Positions 31,910 through 41,381 of a stretch of DNA of 64,000 nt are shown piece by piece (position 1 is the stretch's first letter; each line of letters begins with the position of its first letter). A program made the translations under genes and the position numbers. The notes below the pieces were generated by a model. It ran no database searches. It had not been told where the DNA came from and saw nothing but the letters and a program-made list of their open reading frames with translations. Source of the DNA: Actinomycetes bacterium (GTDB lineage: Bacteria > Actinomycetota > Acidimicrobiia > IMCC26256 > JANYLB01); NCBI GenBank assembly GCA_025363815.1, contig JANYLB010000054.1, forward strand, positions 82,132 to 146,131. The letters are read 5' to 3'.

Positions 31910-33151
31910 TCAGAGCGATTCGAGCCGGACGCGCAAGAGATTCAGGAGAGAGATGGTGGAGAACTGGCGGATCCGCTCCCGGTCGCCGGGCAGGATCGTC
32001 GACACCGTCTCGGTGGGTAGGCCCGGGATCGCGATACCGAACCAGACCGTACCGACGGGCTGACCGTCCTGGGTGTCAGGGCCGGCAACGCCGGTCGTCG
32101 CGATCCCTACGTCTGCGCCCAACACTCGCTGCGCTGCCTCTGCCATGCCCCGCGCCGCTTCCTCGCTCACGACGTGCTCGGCCGTCACGCCCAGCACAGA
32201 CCGCTTCACGTCGGTCGCGTACGACGCGATCGCGCCGCGAAACACTCGGCTTGCACCGGCGACGTTCGCGATGCGAGCGCCGACCAGGCCGCCGGTGAGC
32301 GACTCGGCGACCCCCAGCGTCCAACCGCGCGCTTCGCAGAGGCGGAGCACCTCGGATTCCACGGTCCCCTCGTCGACCGCGAAGATCAGATCACCGAGAA
32401 TCGCGCGGAGCTCCGCGTCTTCAGCGTCGATCAGCGCGTTGGCCTCGGCCGCGGTCGGGGCCTTCGCGGTGATCCGCACGACAATCCCCTCGATGCCGCG
32501 CGCGAGGAACGCGATCGTCGGGTTGGTCTGCGCGTCGACGCGGTGCGCGATCGTCTCGGCCAGACCCGACTCGGAAGCGCCCCACGTCTTCAGTGATCGG
32601 GACACGATCACCGATCGCTCGCCCGAGCGCGCGAGCAGGTCGGCCAGCACGTGATCGGTGATCATCTGCTTCATCTCGTAGGGCACGCCCGGCACTGCGT
32701 AGATGATCTTCTTCCGCCCGGCTCGGTTCACCTCGCCCGACACGCCCGGCGCGGTGCCGATCGGGTTCGGGATCACCGACGCGCCGAAGGGCACGTCGGC
32801 CTGACGGAGATTGTTCGCCGGCATCTCGCGCATGCGAGAGCCGAACATCTTCCTGATCGACTCGACGAGCTCCTCTCGCCGCTCCAGGTCGACGCCCATC
32901 ACCGCCGCGATCGCCTCGCGGGTGATGTCATCAGGGGTGGGGCCGAGGCCGCCGCAGACGATCACCGCGTCGGCCCGATCGAGCATCTCGCTCAGCGCTT
33001 CGATCATCCGACCCAGGTTGTCTCCGACCTTACGGTGCTCGAATGTGTCGATCCCGACCGCGGCCAGCTGCTCGCCGATCCACGAGCTGTTCGTATCGAC
33101 GATCTGACCGAGGAGCAGCTCGGTACCAATGGCAAGGACGTCGCAGCGCAT
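31910..33151 (-). CDS. cinA: CinA family protein (competence/damage-inducible protein A)
   Basis: A 413-residue two-domain protein. The N-terminal MoaB-like domain begins 'CDVLAIGTELLLGQIVDTNS' and has 'VIVCGGLGPTPDDITREAIA'; the C-terminal CinA/PncC domain has 'TLGVAESLTGGLVGARIANV' and 'GIATTGVAGPDTQDGQPVGT'. Family members have ADP-ribose pyrophosphatase and nicotinamide-mononucleotide deamidase activities. It lies directly upstream of recA, the usual arrangement, though recA has its own promoter in the gap. Confidence 0.94.
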   Translation of the reverse strand: MRCDVLAIGTELLLGQIVDTNSSWIGEQLAAVGIDTFEHRKVGDNLGRMIEALSEMLDRADAVIVCGGLGPTPDDITREAIAAVMGVDLERREELVESIRKMFGSRMREMPANNLRQADVPFGASVIPNPIGTAPGVSGEVNRAGRKKIIYAVPGVPYEMKQMITDHVLADLLARSGERSVIVSRSLKTWGASESGLAETIAHRVDAQTNPTIAFLARGIEGIVVRITAKAPTAAEANALIDAEDAELRAILGDLIFAVDEGTVESEVLRLCEARGWTLGVAESLTGGLVGARIANVAGASRVFRGAIASYATDVKRSVLGVTAEHVVSEEAARGMAEAAQRVLGADVGIATTGVAGPDTQDGQPVGTVWFGIAIPGLPTETVSTILPGDRERIRQFSTISLLNLLRVRLESL

Positions 33152-33229
33152 GGCCCGGAATCCTACGGTGGTGCCTCGCCCGCGAGTCGCACTCTCGCCA
33201 GGGCGCGGCCCACGACCACCCCCGGTCGA

Positions 33230-33811
33230 CTAGGTGGTTTCGACGCGCGCCTCGACCCAACCGCTGCGCACGATGTCGAGCGCGGACACCACGGTGAGCG
33301 CGACTGCGATCCACACCACGACGACCTGGAGCGTGCGGGCATCGGCGGTGGGCGGGAAGAGCACGATCCCCACCGCGATCATCTGGATGAACGCCTTCCA
33401 TTTCCCGAGTTGCTTCGCCGGAAGCGAAATCCCCCGGCGGGCCGCGAGTGAGCGGTATACGGAGACGAATAGCTCACGCGCCGTCATCACCGCGACCGGG
33501 AGCCACCAGACGTCGCCGCGCACGGCCAGCGCGATGAACCCACCGAGTATCAGGATCTTGTCGGCGAGCGGATCGAGGAAGGCGCCGGAGCGGGTCGTGC
33601 CGTCGCGTCGCGCGAGCCAGCCGTCGAAACCATCGGTCGAGGTCAGCAGGAACCAGAGGATCACCGTCAACCACGTCGCGCCCCGATCAGCGATGAGAAG
33701 CAACGTCGGGATCGCGAACACGAGACGCGCGCCGGTGATGAAGTTCGCCGGAGTGGCGACGGCCGTCGAGCCAAAACGCCGAGCGCGGGCGGGTGTGGCC
33801 GACGCGCTCAC
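33230..33811 (-). CDS. pgsA: CDP-diacylglycerol-glycerol-3-phosphate 3-phosphatidyltransferase
   Basis: A 193-residue integral membrane CDP-alcohol phosphatidyltransferase. The signature DG-x2-AR-x8-G-x3-D-x3-D is present in 'DGWLARRDGTTRSGAFLDPL' followed by 'AD'. It makes phosphatidylglycerol phosphate. The GTG start overlaps the rimO stop (GTGA), and the rimO-pgsA-cinA-recA order is conserved in actinobacteria. By sequence alone another CDP-alcohol transferase cannot be excluded. Confidence 0.9.
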   Translation of the reverse strand: MSASATPARARRFGSTAVATPANFITGARLVFAIPTLLLIADRGATWLTVILWFLLTSTDGFDGWLARRDGTTRSGAFLDPLADKILILGGFIALAVRGDVWWLPVAVMTARELFVSVYRSLAARRGISLPAKQLGKWKAFIQMIAVGIVLFPPTADARTLQVVVVWIAVALTVVSALDIVRSGWVEARVETT

Positions 33812-35139
33812 GTCGGTTGCCCGCCCACCGTTGCGAGGACCCGGGCTTCGAGATCGGGCCCGAGCGCACCCGTGACCTCGGCCGCGACAATTGCTCCCGG
33901 TCGGGCGAAACCGGCGCCGACCAGGCGCACGACGCCGTCGATCTCGGGCGCCTCCCTGTGGGTGCGCCCTACGAGCACCCCGGCTCCGGGATCGGAGTCG
34001 TCGAAGTGGTCGACGAGCACATCGACGACGGTTCCGATGAGCGCGTCGCGCGCGTCACGGGTGATCGGATCCTGGAGCTCGCTGCACTCACGGAGACGCT
34101 CGACCATCACATCGTCGGCGACGGTGTCGTCCATCGTGGCCGCCGCGGTGCCGTCTTCGGCCGAGAAGCCGAAAAAGCCGGCCCAGTCGAGTCGAGCGGC
34201 GGCGAGAAACGCGAGCAGCTCGTCGTGGTCCCGCTCGCGTTCTCCGGGAAAGCCGACGATGAAGCTCGAACGGAACGCAGCTGCCGGTTCAGACGCGCGG
34301 ATGCCCGAGATCAGCTCCAGAAATCGCTCTCCGTTTCCCCAACGCTTCATCCGCCGCATCAGCGGAGCCGACGCGTGCTGCAGAGACAGGTCAAAGTACG
34401 GCACGACAGTGGGGAGCTCGAGCATCGTCGCGACCAGAGGATCACGCACCTCGCTCGGGTACAGGTACAGCAACCGGATGCGCGCCAGGCCCTCGCTCGA
34501 CAGTCGGTCGAGGCGCGCCAACAAAGGCGCGAGCGCGCCGGGCTCCCCAGTGTCGCGCCCGTACCAAGCGAGATCCTGGGCGACGAGCACGATCTCAGCG
34601 ACACCGGCCTCGACGAGCCCGCGCGTCTCGACCTCGATCGCCTCGGGCGAACGCGAGCGCTGCTTTCCCCGGAAGGACGGGATGGCACAGAAGGCACAGG
34701 CTCGGTCACACCCTTCGGCGACCTTGACATAGGCCCACGGTGCCGACGGCGCCGGGCGTGCGAGCTCGAGCAGGTCGCGCACGCCCGTCGGCTTACGCCC
34801 GAGGAGCACGACCTCGCTCAGCGATCCCTCGCCCGCGAATCCGACGACGGCGTCGACCTCCGGCAGCGCATCGGCCAGCTCCTCGCCGTAGCGCTCGGCC
34901 ATGCAGCCGGTCAGCACCAGGCGGGCGCCGGGCTTGGCGGCATCGGCGAGGGCCAGAGCGGTGTCGATCGACTCCTGGCGGGCGGCCTCCACGAAGGCAC
35001 AGGTGTTGACCACGACCAGGTCGGCATCGCCCACCTCGGCGCTCGATTCGAGCCCGTCGGCAAGGAGCGATGCGATGATCTTGTCGGAATCGACGGCGTT
35101 CTTCGGACAACCCAGGGTCTCGACGAAGAAGCGCGGCAC
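33808..35139 (-). CDS. rimO: Ribosomal protein S12 methylthiotransferase
   Basis: A 443-residue radical-SAM enzyme that methylthiolates Asp of ribosomal protein S12. The N-terminus 'FFVETLGCPKNAVDSDKI' and the cluster motif 'CDRACAFCAIPSFRGKQRSR' distinguish RimO from MiaB. Other cluster cysteines lie in 'VNTCAFVEAARQE' and 'LTGCMAERYGEEL', and a TRAM domain is at the C-terminus. It overlaps pgsA by 4 nt and is divergent from the serine hydrolase gene 67 bp away. Confidence 0.94.
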   Translation of the reverse strand: MPRFFVETLGCPKNAVDSDKIIASLLADGLESSAEVGDADLVVVNTCAFVEAARQESIDTALALADAAKPGARLVLTGCMAERYGEELADALPEVDAVVGFAGEGSLSEVVLLGRKPTGVRDLLELARPAPSAPWAYVKVAEGCDRACAFCAIPSFRGKQRSRSPEAIEVETRGLVEAGVAEIVLVAQDLAWYGRDTGEPGALAPLLARLDRLSSEGLARIRLLYLYPSEVRDPLVATMLELPTVVPYFDLSLQHASAPLMRRMKRWGNGERFLELISGIRASEPAAAFRSSFIVGFPGERERDHDELLAFLAAARLDWAGFFGFSAEDGTAAATMDDTVADDVMVERLRECSELQDPITRDARDALIGTVVDVLVDHFDDSDPGAGVLVGRTHREAPEIDGVVRLVGAGFARPGAIVAAEVTGALGPDLEARVLATVGGQPT

Positions 35140-35206
35140 CCCGAGATCCTACAAGGAGGGTGTCGGGAATCCGCCGGCCTGCGTCCGGCCCGTAAACTTG
35201 GCGGTC

Positions 35207-36400
35207 GTGGAGCCTGTCATCACCGTGCAAGGAGACGTCGAACCGGGCTGGGGCGCAGTCGCCGATGCCTTCCTGGCGAACTTTGATCCCGCGCACTCCG
35301 GCTCCGGTGCATCCGCACGTACCAGCGATGTCGGCGCTGCCTGCTGCGTCTACTCCGACGGCCGGCCGGTGGTCGACGTGTGGGCCGGGATCGCCGACCC
35401 CGCGACCGGACGGTCATGGGACCACGACACCCTGGCGCTCGCCTTCTCGACGACCAAGGGCGCGACTGCTGTCTGCGCCCATCTCCTCGCCCAGCGGGGC
35501 GGGCTCGACCTTGACACGCCGATCGCTTCGGTGTGGCCCGAATTCGCCGCGAACAACAAGGCTGAGATCCCGCTCCGATGGGTGCTCTCGCACCAGAGCG
35601 GCCTCGCGGCGGTCGAGGGAGATCTGACCCTCGCCGAGGTGTTGGCGTGGGACCCGGTCGTCGAGGCGCTCGCCGCGCAGGCCGTGAACTGGGAGCCGGG
35701 CACGGCGCACGGGTACCACGTCCGCTCGTACGGGTGGATCGTCGGTGAGGTCGTGAGACGAGTCACGGGTCGAACGCTGGGGCGGTACTTTGCCGACGAG
35801 GTCGCCGGCCCACTCGGGCTCGACTTTTGGATCGGCCTTCCCGAAGCCGAAGAAGCGCGCGTCTCGACCGTGGTGCCGCCACATCCCGACATCCGAGAGC
35901 TGATGGCCGCGTTCTACCCACCCGACACGCTCGCGGGCCGGGCGATGGCCGGACCGTCGGACCTCTTCGCCTACGACGAGATGTGGAACGAACGCGCGTT
36001 GCACGCGGCCGAGATGCCGTCGTCCAACGGGATCACGACTGCACGCGCCGTCGCGCGCATGTACGCCGCGACGATCGGAACCATCAACGGTGGAGTCGGC
36101 GATGGTGTGCGACTTCTCGACGCCGCGACCATTGTCGACGCGACGCGAGTCCTCTGCGACGGGCCCGACCTCATCACCGGGATGCCCATGCGAATCGGTA
36201 GCGGATTCATGCTCGCCCCCACTCTCGGACCGTCGGCCCCCGCGAGCGCGTTCGGTCACTCGGGGGCCGGAGGATCTCTCGGGCTCGCCGATCCCGAATC
36301 CGGTCTGGGCTTCGGGTACGTGATGAACCGCATGGTTCTCGGCAACGTCGATCCGCGCGCCGACTCGATCGTGGCCGCAGCCTCCCTGGTTGCCGGTTGA
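35207..36400 (+). CDS. Serine hydrolase of the beta-lactamase (class C/esterase) family
   Basis: A 397-residue cytoplasmic-looking enzyme (no signal peptide). The nucleophile motif SxxK is Ser81-Thr-Thr-Lys84 in 'AFSTTKGATAV'; the second motif tyrosine is in 'HGYHVRSYGWIVGEVVRR', and 'FGHSGAGGSLGLADP' replaces the KTG box. These features match the EstB-like esterase group of the beta-lactamase superfamily rather than secreted antibiotic-degrading enzymes. The GTG at 35207 is the first start consistent with the family. Its stop overlaps the next gene. Confidence 0.85.
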   Translation: MEPVITVQGDVEPGWGAVADAFLANFDPAHSGSGASARTSDVGAACCVYSDGRPVVDVWAGIADPATGRSWDHDTLALAFSTTKGATAVCAHLLAQRGGLDLDTPIASVWPEFAANNKAEIPLRWVLSHQSGLAAVEGDLTLAEVLAWDPVVEALAAQAVNWEPGTAHGYHVRSYGWIVGEVVRRVTGRTLGRYFADEVAGPLGLDFWIGLPEAEEARVSTVVPPHPDIRELMAAFYPPDTLAGRAMAGPSDLFAYDEMWNERALHAAEMPSSNGITTARAVARMYAATIGTINGGVGDGVRLLDAATIVDATRVLCDGPDLITGMPMRIGSGFMLAPTLGPSAPASAFGHSGAGGSLGLADPESGLGFGYVMNRMVLGNVDPRADSIVAAASLVAG

Positions 36401-36933
36401 GCACCGGAGTCGGTGCGATCCGTGTCGGGCGCGTACAGGCGACACTCTTCCTCCCAACCCACATCGCCGAGATCGTCGACGCTGCTCGCAACGTCTGGGA
36501 TCCGGCGAGCGCCCAACGGATCTCGCCCCACGTCACGGTTCTGCACCACGCGCAGTCGGCGCCCGAGCTCCAGGCACGCCTCGAGCAGATCGCGCCGGCA
36601 CTGGCTCCGTTCCGACTGCGACTCGGGCGGGCCCGACGCTGGCCCGATCCCAACCACGGCGTCTACGTGACCGTCGACGATCTCGACCACGGCCTGGCGC
36701 GGCTCCGCAACCTCATCGTCACCGCCGCGGGCCGGCCCCCCCGCGGGGGATACATACCCCACGTGACGCTGGCCCACGCCCGCACCGTTCACCGCGCCGA
36801 GATCGATCGAGCCTGGGCCGCATTGGGGACCTTCACGATCGAGGAGACGATCACAATCGACGCGGCGTCGGTGATCACGTCGACGATGACGACCTGGATC
36901 ACGGTCGCGACGGCCCACCTCGGCCCCGCCTGA
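36397..36933 (+). CDS. 2'-5' RNA ligase/2H phosphoesterase family protein
   Basis: A 178-residue 2H-superfamily protein with two HxT motifs, His45-Val-Thr47 ('ISPHVTVLH') and His122-Val-Thr124 ('YIPHVTLAH'). Such proteins hydrolyse or ligate 2',5' and cyclic phosphodiesters in RNA or nucleotides. The TTG start overlaps the stop of the serine hydrolase (TTGA). It converges with ftsK, 10 bp away. The natural substrate is unknown. Confidence 0.8.
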   Translation: MSTGVGAIRVGRVQATLFLPTHIAEIVDAARNVWDPASAQRISPHVTVLHHAQSAPELQARLEQIAPALAPFRLRLGRARRWPDPNHGVYVTVDDLDHGLARLRNLIVTAAGRPPRGGYIPHVTLAHARTVHRAEIDRAWAALGTFTIEETITIDAASVITSTMTTWITVATAHLGPA

Positions 36934-36943
36934 ACGACCGCGC

Positions 36944-39466
36944 CTAGGCCTTGGTCCGCATCTCCTCGAGCTCTTCGCTCGTCATGAGCACGGAGCGGGC
37001 CTTCGATCCCTCCGACGGCCCGACAACACCCTTGCGCTCGAGCAGGTCCATCAAACGCCCCGCCCGAGCGAAGCCCACCCGCAGCTTGCGCTGCAACATG
37101 CTCGTCGAGCCGAGACCACCCATCACGACCAGCTCCATCGCCTGGTCGAGCAGCTCGTCGCCGTCGTCCATGTCGGCGCCGAAGCCGCCCGTGGCGCTGG
37201 CCTTCTCCTCGGCAATGCCCTCGACATAGTTCGGCTGGCGCGACTGGCGTCGCCAGTGGGCCACGACCTTGCGCACGCAATCCTCGTCGACCCACGCGCC
37301 CTGGATCCGCTGTCCGAGGCTCGACGACAACGTGATCATGAGCATGTCACCCTGACCCACGAGCTTCTCCGCACCGGCCTGGTCGAGGATGACCCGGGAG
37401 TCGGTGACGCTGCGGACCTTGAACGCGAGCCGGCTCGGCACATTGGCCTTGATGAGGCCGGTGATCACGTCGACCGACGGTCGCTGCGTGGCGATCACGA
37501 GATGGATCCCGACGGCGCGGGCCATCTGCGCGAGTCGGCACACGCTGGTCTCAACGTCGCGCGCCGCGACCATCATCAGGTCGGAAAGCTCGTCGACCAC
37601 GACGAGGATGTACGGCAGCCGGACATAGTTCCTGCCGCCGTGCGGATCGGGGTTCTCCTCTGTGGGCAACTCGGCGCGGTCATACATCGCGTTGTAGCCG
37701 TCGATGTCACGGGTGCCGACCTCGGCGAGCATCTCGTAACGCATCTCCATCTCGCGCACGGCCCAGTCGAGCGCGTTCGCAGCCTTCTTGGGATTGGTCA
37801 CCACAGAGGTGAGGAGGTGCGGAAGACCCTCATAGCGGCCCAGTTCGACGCGCTTCGGGTCTACGAGGATCAGCCGAACCTGCTCCGGTGTGGCGCGCAT
37901 CAAGATCGACGTGACGATGCTGTTGATGCAGCTCGATTTCCCGGCACCGGTTGTTCCGGCGATGAGGAGGTGCGGCATCTTGGCCAGCTCGAGCATCACA
38001 TCGTGTCCGGCGATGTCACGACCGAGGCCGACCTCGAGCGGGTTCGTTGCCTTTCGCGCTTCTTCGCCCGCGAGCACGTCGCCGAGAGTCACGAGGGGGC
38101 GTTGCTTGTTCGGGACCTCGACACCGATCGCACTCCGACCCGGAATGGGGGCGAGGATGCGGACGTCGTGGCTCGCCATCGAATAGGCGATCTCCTTGTT
38201 GAGACTCGTGACCCGACTGACCTTGACTCCTGCGGCGAGCTCGAGCTCGTAGCGGGTGACGGTCGGTCCGACAGTCATGCCAATCAGGTTCGCCTCGACG
38301 CCGAACTCGCGCAGCGTCGCCTCGAGCACCTTTCCTCCGGCCTGCACGACCCGCTGATCGACCTTGCCGCCGGTACCGCGCGCCAGGATTGTCTTCGGAG
38401 GAAGCTTCCACACGGGAGGGCGGTGACGGGGACCGAGATCGATCGCGAGCTGCGAGGCGTCATCGCCGGCCGCCGGGTTGGGGCTCGGAAGGGGAACAGA
38501 GGGAAGATCTTCGGCCGCGAGATCCGCGTCCTCTGTATCCGAGAGCTCCTCCTCGGCGAGATCGACTGGGGACTCCTGGTCCGGCTCGGCCTCCGGTTCC
38601 GGCTCCGCATCGGCGAACTGGTCGTAGAGCTCGGCCGCAGTCACTCGACGGCTCGACGCTGGCGGCGACGCCGTTTCGGCCACCAGGGCGGTTTCGCCAT
38701 CGTCGTTCACGATCTCGGCCGTGATCGGCGGCTCGAGCCAAGACCGCAGCGCGCTCACGGCGACCCGCGACCCCTTCGCGATCGCGGCCAGCGCCCGACG
38801 CAGCGGAACCCCCGGGGCGAGGAGCGCGCCGAGGATCGCTATGCAGATGAACACCACGCCCGCGCCCACATCTCCGAGGCCGGCACGCACCAGACCACCG
38901 GTCACGGCGCCGAGCACGCCTCCGGCGCGGCGGAGATCATCAGATGAGGAGCTGAGCGCCGGACTGCCACCGGTGAGGTGGAGCAGCCCTGTGATTCCGG
39001 TCACCAACAGCACGATCCCGAGCCCGATCCGAAGCGGTGCCGCGGCGACCGCATCGCCGTCGGCGGTCTCGCGCGGTGCGAGCACGAGTATCGAAGCGGT
39101 GAAACAGGCCACGGGAACCAGGAACGCCCCCCCACCGAGGAAGAAGGTGATGCCCGAAGCGAGGGCGCGACCGATCGGGCCGACGAGATTGGTTGCCAAC
39201 GCCAACGCGCTGAGCGCGCCGAGCGCCATGAGGACGATCCCGACGACATCGGCGGTGTGGCCACCGAGCTGGCGTCCGATCACCTCGCGGGCGCGGGTGG
39301 CGAGGGAGAGACGGGCCGGGGGTCGGCGGCGGGAGCTCGAGGCCCGTGACAGCTTGGCCGGGACTCGCTTTCTCGTGGCCCTGCGGCCCTTCGCCGACTT
39401 GTTGCGCCCGGCACGGGGAGCAGTCGGACGAGGCTTGGAGCTGTTGCGCTTGCTCGGGGTGGCCAC
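36944..39466 (-). CDS. ftsK: DNA translocase FtsK/SpoIIIE
   Basis: An 840-residue septal DNA pump. A basic N-terminus is followed by four or five membrane helices (from 'TADVVGIVLMALGALSALAL' on), an acidic linker ('AEPEPEAEPDQESPVDLAEE'), and the motor with Walker A 'LIAGTTGAGKSSCINSIV' and Walker B 'ILVVVDELSDLMM'. The C-terminal gamma winged helix ('GSTSMLQRKLRVGFARAGRL') would read KOPS-like sequences. The GTG at 39466 has GGAG 5 nt upstream; the frame opens further to 39517. It coordinates chromosome dimer resolution with division. Confidence 0.95.
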   Translation of the reverse strand: MATPSKRNSSKPRPTAPRAGRNKSAKGRRATRKRVPAKLSRASSSRRRPPARLSLATRAREVIGRQLGGHTADVVGIVLMALGALSALALATNLVGPIGRALASGITFFLGGGAFLVPVACFTASILVLAPRETADGDAVAAAPLRIGLGIVLLVTGITGLLHLTGGSPALSSSSDDLRRAGGVLGAVTGGLVRAGLGDVGAGVVFICIAILGALLAPGVPLRRALAAIAKGSRVAVSALRSWLEPPITAEIVNDDGETALVAETASPPASSRRVTAAELYDQFADAEPEPEAEPDQESPVDLAEEELSDTEDADLAAEDLPSVPLPSPNPAAGDDASQLAIDLGPRHRPPVWKLPPKTILARGTGGKVDQRVVQAGGKVLEATLREFGVEANLIGMTVGPTVTRYELELAAGVKVSRVTSLNKEIAYSMASHDVRILAPIPGRSAIGVEVPNKQRPLVTLGDVLAGEEARKATNPLEVGLGRDIAGHDVMLELAKMPHLLIAGTTGAGKSSCINSIVTSILMRATPEQVRLILVDPKRVELGRYEGLPHLLTSVVTNPKKAANALDWAVREMEMRYEMLAEVGTRDIDGYNAMYDRAELPTEENPDPHGGRNYVRLPYILVVVDELSDLMMVAARDVETSVCRLAQMARAVGIHLVIATQRPSVDVITGLIKANVPSRLAFKVRSVTDSRVILDQAGAEKLVGQGDMLMITLSSSLGQRIQGAWVDEDCVRKVVAHWRRQSRQPNYVEGIAEEKASATGGFGADMDDGDELLDQAMELVVMGGLGSTSMLQRKLRVGFARAGRLMDLLERKGVVGPSEGSKARSVLMTSEELEEMRTKA

Positions 39467-39570
39467 GGACTCCAGATTAACAGTGACCACATCAGTAACA
39501 CAGGGATCACCAACCACAGAGCGTGGGCGAAACCCCTTTCGGCCACCCCACCGGCGGTTCAGCCCGCGGT

Positions 39571-40548
39571 TCAGGGTCGGGCCGGCAGCCGCTTCTCGAA
39601 CCAGTCGTGCTCCTCGGAGACCCGCATACCGACCCGCTCGTACAACCGACGGGCGCCGGTAGCGTCCTGCGCGTCGACCTCGACGACGACGCGCATCTGG
39701 CCCCGATCACGAAGCGCCCCGAACGCTTCCGCGAGCAGCATCTGACCCACTCCCTGGCGCCGCCACGGATCGCGCACACCCACGCTGCTCACGTAGCCGG
39801 TTCCACCAACGTCGTAAACGAGGATCGCGCCGACGACCTCCTCGGCCCGGCTGTCGTGATCGCCAACGGTTTCGACTACTGCGACGCGCCAGAGCCTGGG
39901 GTCGAATGCCGGATGGCGTACCCGGAGATCGAGCCACTCGTCGAGGCGGCGACGCGAGTAGCGCGCCCGGCCGAGGAACGCTTCGTCCATCACCTCGCGC
40001 ACGGCGTCTTCATCGCGCGCTTGATCGAACTCCCGCACGACGATCTCGGATGCAGGCGCCACGTCGGTCTCGCGTCGGGCAAGGTCGACGGTCAGCCGCA
40101 GACGAGTTTGGACCGGCGCAAACCCACGACGTACGAGGAGATCGCGCTTCGCGGTGTTCGCGCTCGACGCGTACATCCCGAGCGTGACCACAGTCGACGT
40201 CGATTCGGATGCGATCTCCAGAGCCCGGGCCTCGATGAGATCAACGAGCCGGCCGCCGAGGCCCCTTCCGCCGTACTCGGGCACAACAAAAGCATCGGCT
40301 TCGAACTGGGTCCCCGGTTCGGCCTGCCAGACGAATGCGTACCCGACGAGCCGACCGGTTGGACCGACGAGCACCCACGCGTCGCGTTCCAGCTCGAACC
40401 GCGGCCGCTCCCAGTCGTCGACCAGGTCGTGCTCGCTGAAGTCCGGCTCGCCGAAGTCGGCAATGTCGTGCGCAACGACGACTGCCGCGACCGCCGCCGC
40501 GTCACGCTCACGCGGGGCTCTCAGCCGGTACCCAATCGGCAACTCCAT
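39571..40548 (-). CDS. Double-GNAT acetyltransferase, mycothiol-synthase (MshD)-like
   Basis: A 325-residue protein with two tandem GNAT domains. The first has 'DAFVVPEYGGRGLGGRLVDL' and the second 'SSVGVRDPWRRQGVGQMLLA', each carrying the acetyl-CoA pyrophosphate loop. Size and tandem architecture equal MshD, which acetylates the cysteinyl precursor of mycothiol, the actinobacterial thiol. Other double GNATs exist, so this is tentative. The ATG at 40548 was chosen; a GTG at 40578 that overlaps the SDR stop (GTGA) is an alternative. Confidence 0.75.
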   Translation of the reverse strand: MELPIGYRLRAPRERDAAAVAAVVVAHDIADFGEPDFSEHDLVDDWERPRFELERDAWVLVGPTGRLVGYAFVWQAEPGTQFEADAFVVPEYGGRGLGGRLVDLIEARALEIASESTSTVVTLGMYASSANTAKRDLLVRRGFAPVQTRLRLTVDLARRETDVAPASEIVVREFDQARDEDAVREVMDEAFLGRARYSRRRLDEWLDLRVRHPAFDPRLWRVAVVETVGDHDSRAEEVVGAILVYDVGGTGYVSSVGVRDPWRRQGVGQMLLAEAFGALRDRGQMRVVVEVDAQDATGARRLYERVGMRVSEEHDWFEKRLPARP

Positions 40549-40574
40549 CACCAATCGCTCCGCTCGCTCCCCAT

Positions 40575-41354
40575 TCACAATGCAGGGGCGTAGCCGCCGT
40601 CGACCGGGTACACCTGGCCGGTGATCCACTCTCCCGCATCGCTGCACAACAACACGGCCAAAGGCGCCAGATCGGCCGGGGTTCCCACACGACCGACAGG
40701 GTAGGACCGCGCCAACTTCGCCTCCAGCGCGGGATCGGCGTCGAGCGCCATCGCCATCTGGCCGTGCTTCATCGTGCCGAGAGCGATGCAGTTCACTGTG
40801 ACACCATCTCGTCCGACCTCGGCCGCGAGCCCCCTCGAGAAGCCCATTGCCGCGGCTTTCGCCGCGCCGTAGACCACCTGCTTGCGCTCACCCCGCCTGC
40901 CGGCGTCGGAGACGATCGTGAGCACGCGACCCCACCGGTTCTCAATCATCCCGGGCAGGTACGTGCGGGTCACGTTGAGCACCGCGGCGAGGTTGAGACG
41001 GATCAGCGGATCCCATTCCTCTGGGCCCGTCTCCACGAACGACTTGATCGGAAACCCCTCCACCGGGATCCCGGCGTTGTTCACCAAGATGTCGAGCGCG
41101 CCCGTCGTTGCCTGCATCGCGATGACCGCGTCGCGGTCGGTCACGTCGGCGACGACCGGCCATGCAGTCAGCCGTTCGGCTTCGATCTCGGCACACACCT
41201 TCTCGGCCCGGTCGAGGTGCAGGTCGTTCACCCACACGTGGGCACCGGCGCGTGCCATTTGGATCGCGATCGCGCGTCCCACTCCCCCACCCGATCCGGT
41301 GACGAGCGCGCTGCGTCCGGCGATGAAGTTCGACCAGTCGCGGATGGTCGCCAT
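40575..41354 (-). CDS. Short-chain dehydrogenase/reductase
   Basis: A 259-residue classical SDR. The cofactor motif is 'TGSGGGVGRA' (19-28), with 'NNAG' at 92-95 and the catalytic Ser149, Tyr162 and Lys166. This intact set contrasts with the SDR at 769, which has Arg for Lys. 'ITGQVYPVDGGYAP' is the usual C-terminus. It lies between rnj and the MshD-like gene on the same strand. Substrate unknown; the acidic Asp44 after the second strand suggests NAD(H) rather than NADP(H). Confidence 0.87.
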   Translation of the reverse strand: MATIRDWSNFIAGRSALVTGSGGGVGRAIAIQMARAGAHVWVNDLHLDRAEKVCAEIEAERLTAWPVVADVTDRDAVIAMQATTGALDILVNNAGIPVEGFPIKSFVETGPEEWDPLIRLNLAAVLNVTRTYLPGMIENRWGRVLTIVSDAGRRGERKQVVYGAAKAAAMGFSRGLAAEVGRDGVTVNCIALGTMKHGQMAMALDADPALEAKLARSYPVGRVGTPADLAPLAVLLCSDAGEWITGQVYPVDGGYAPAL

Positions 41355-41381
41355 CTAACTTATGCCTCTCGCCGGAATCGG

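Noticed and set aside
37256..38947. 563-codon plus-strand ORF opposite ftsK
   Set aside because: Antisense shadow of ftsK; no recognisable motif, no ribosome site.
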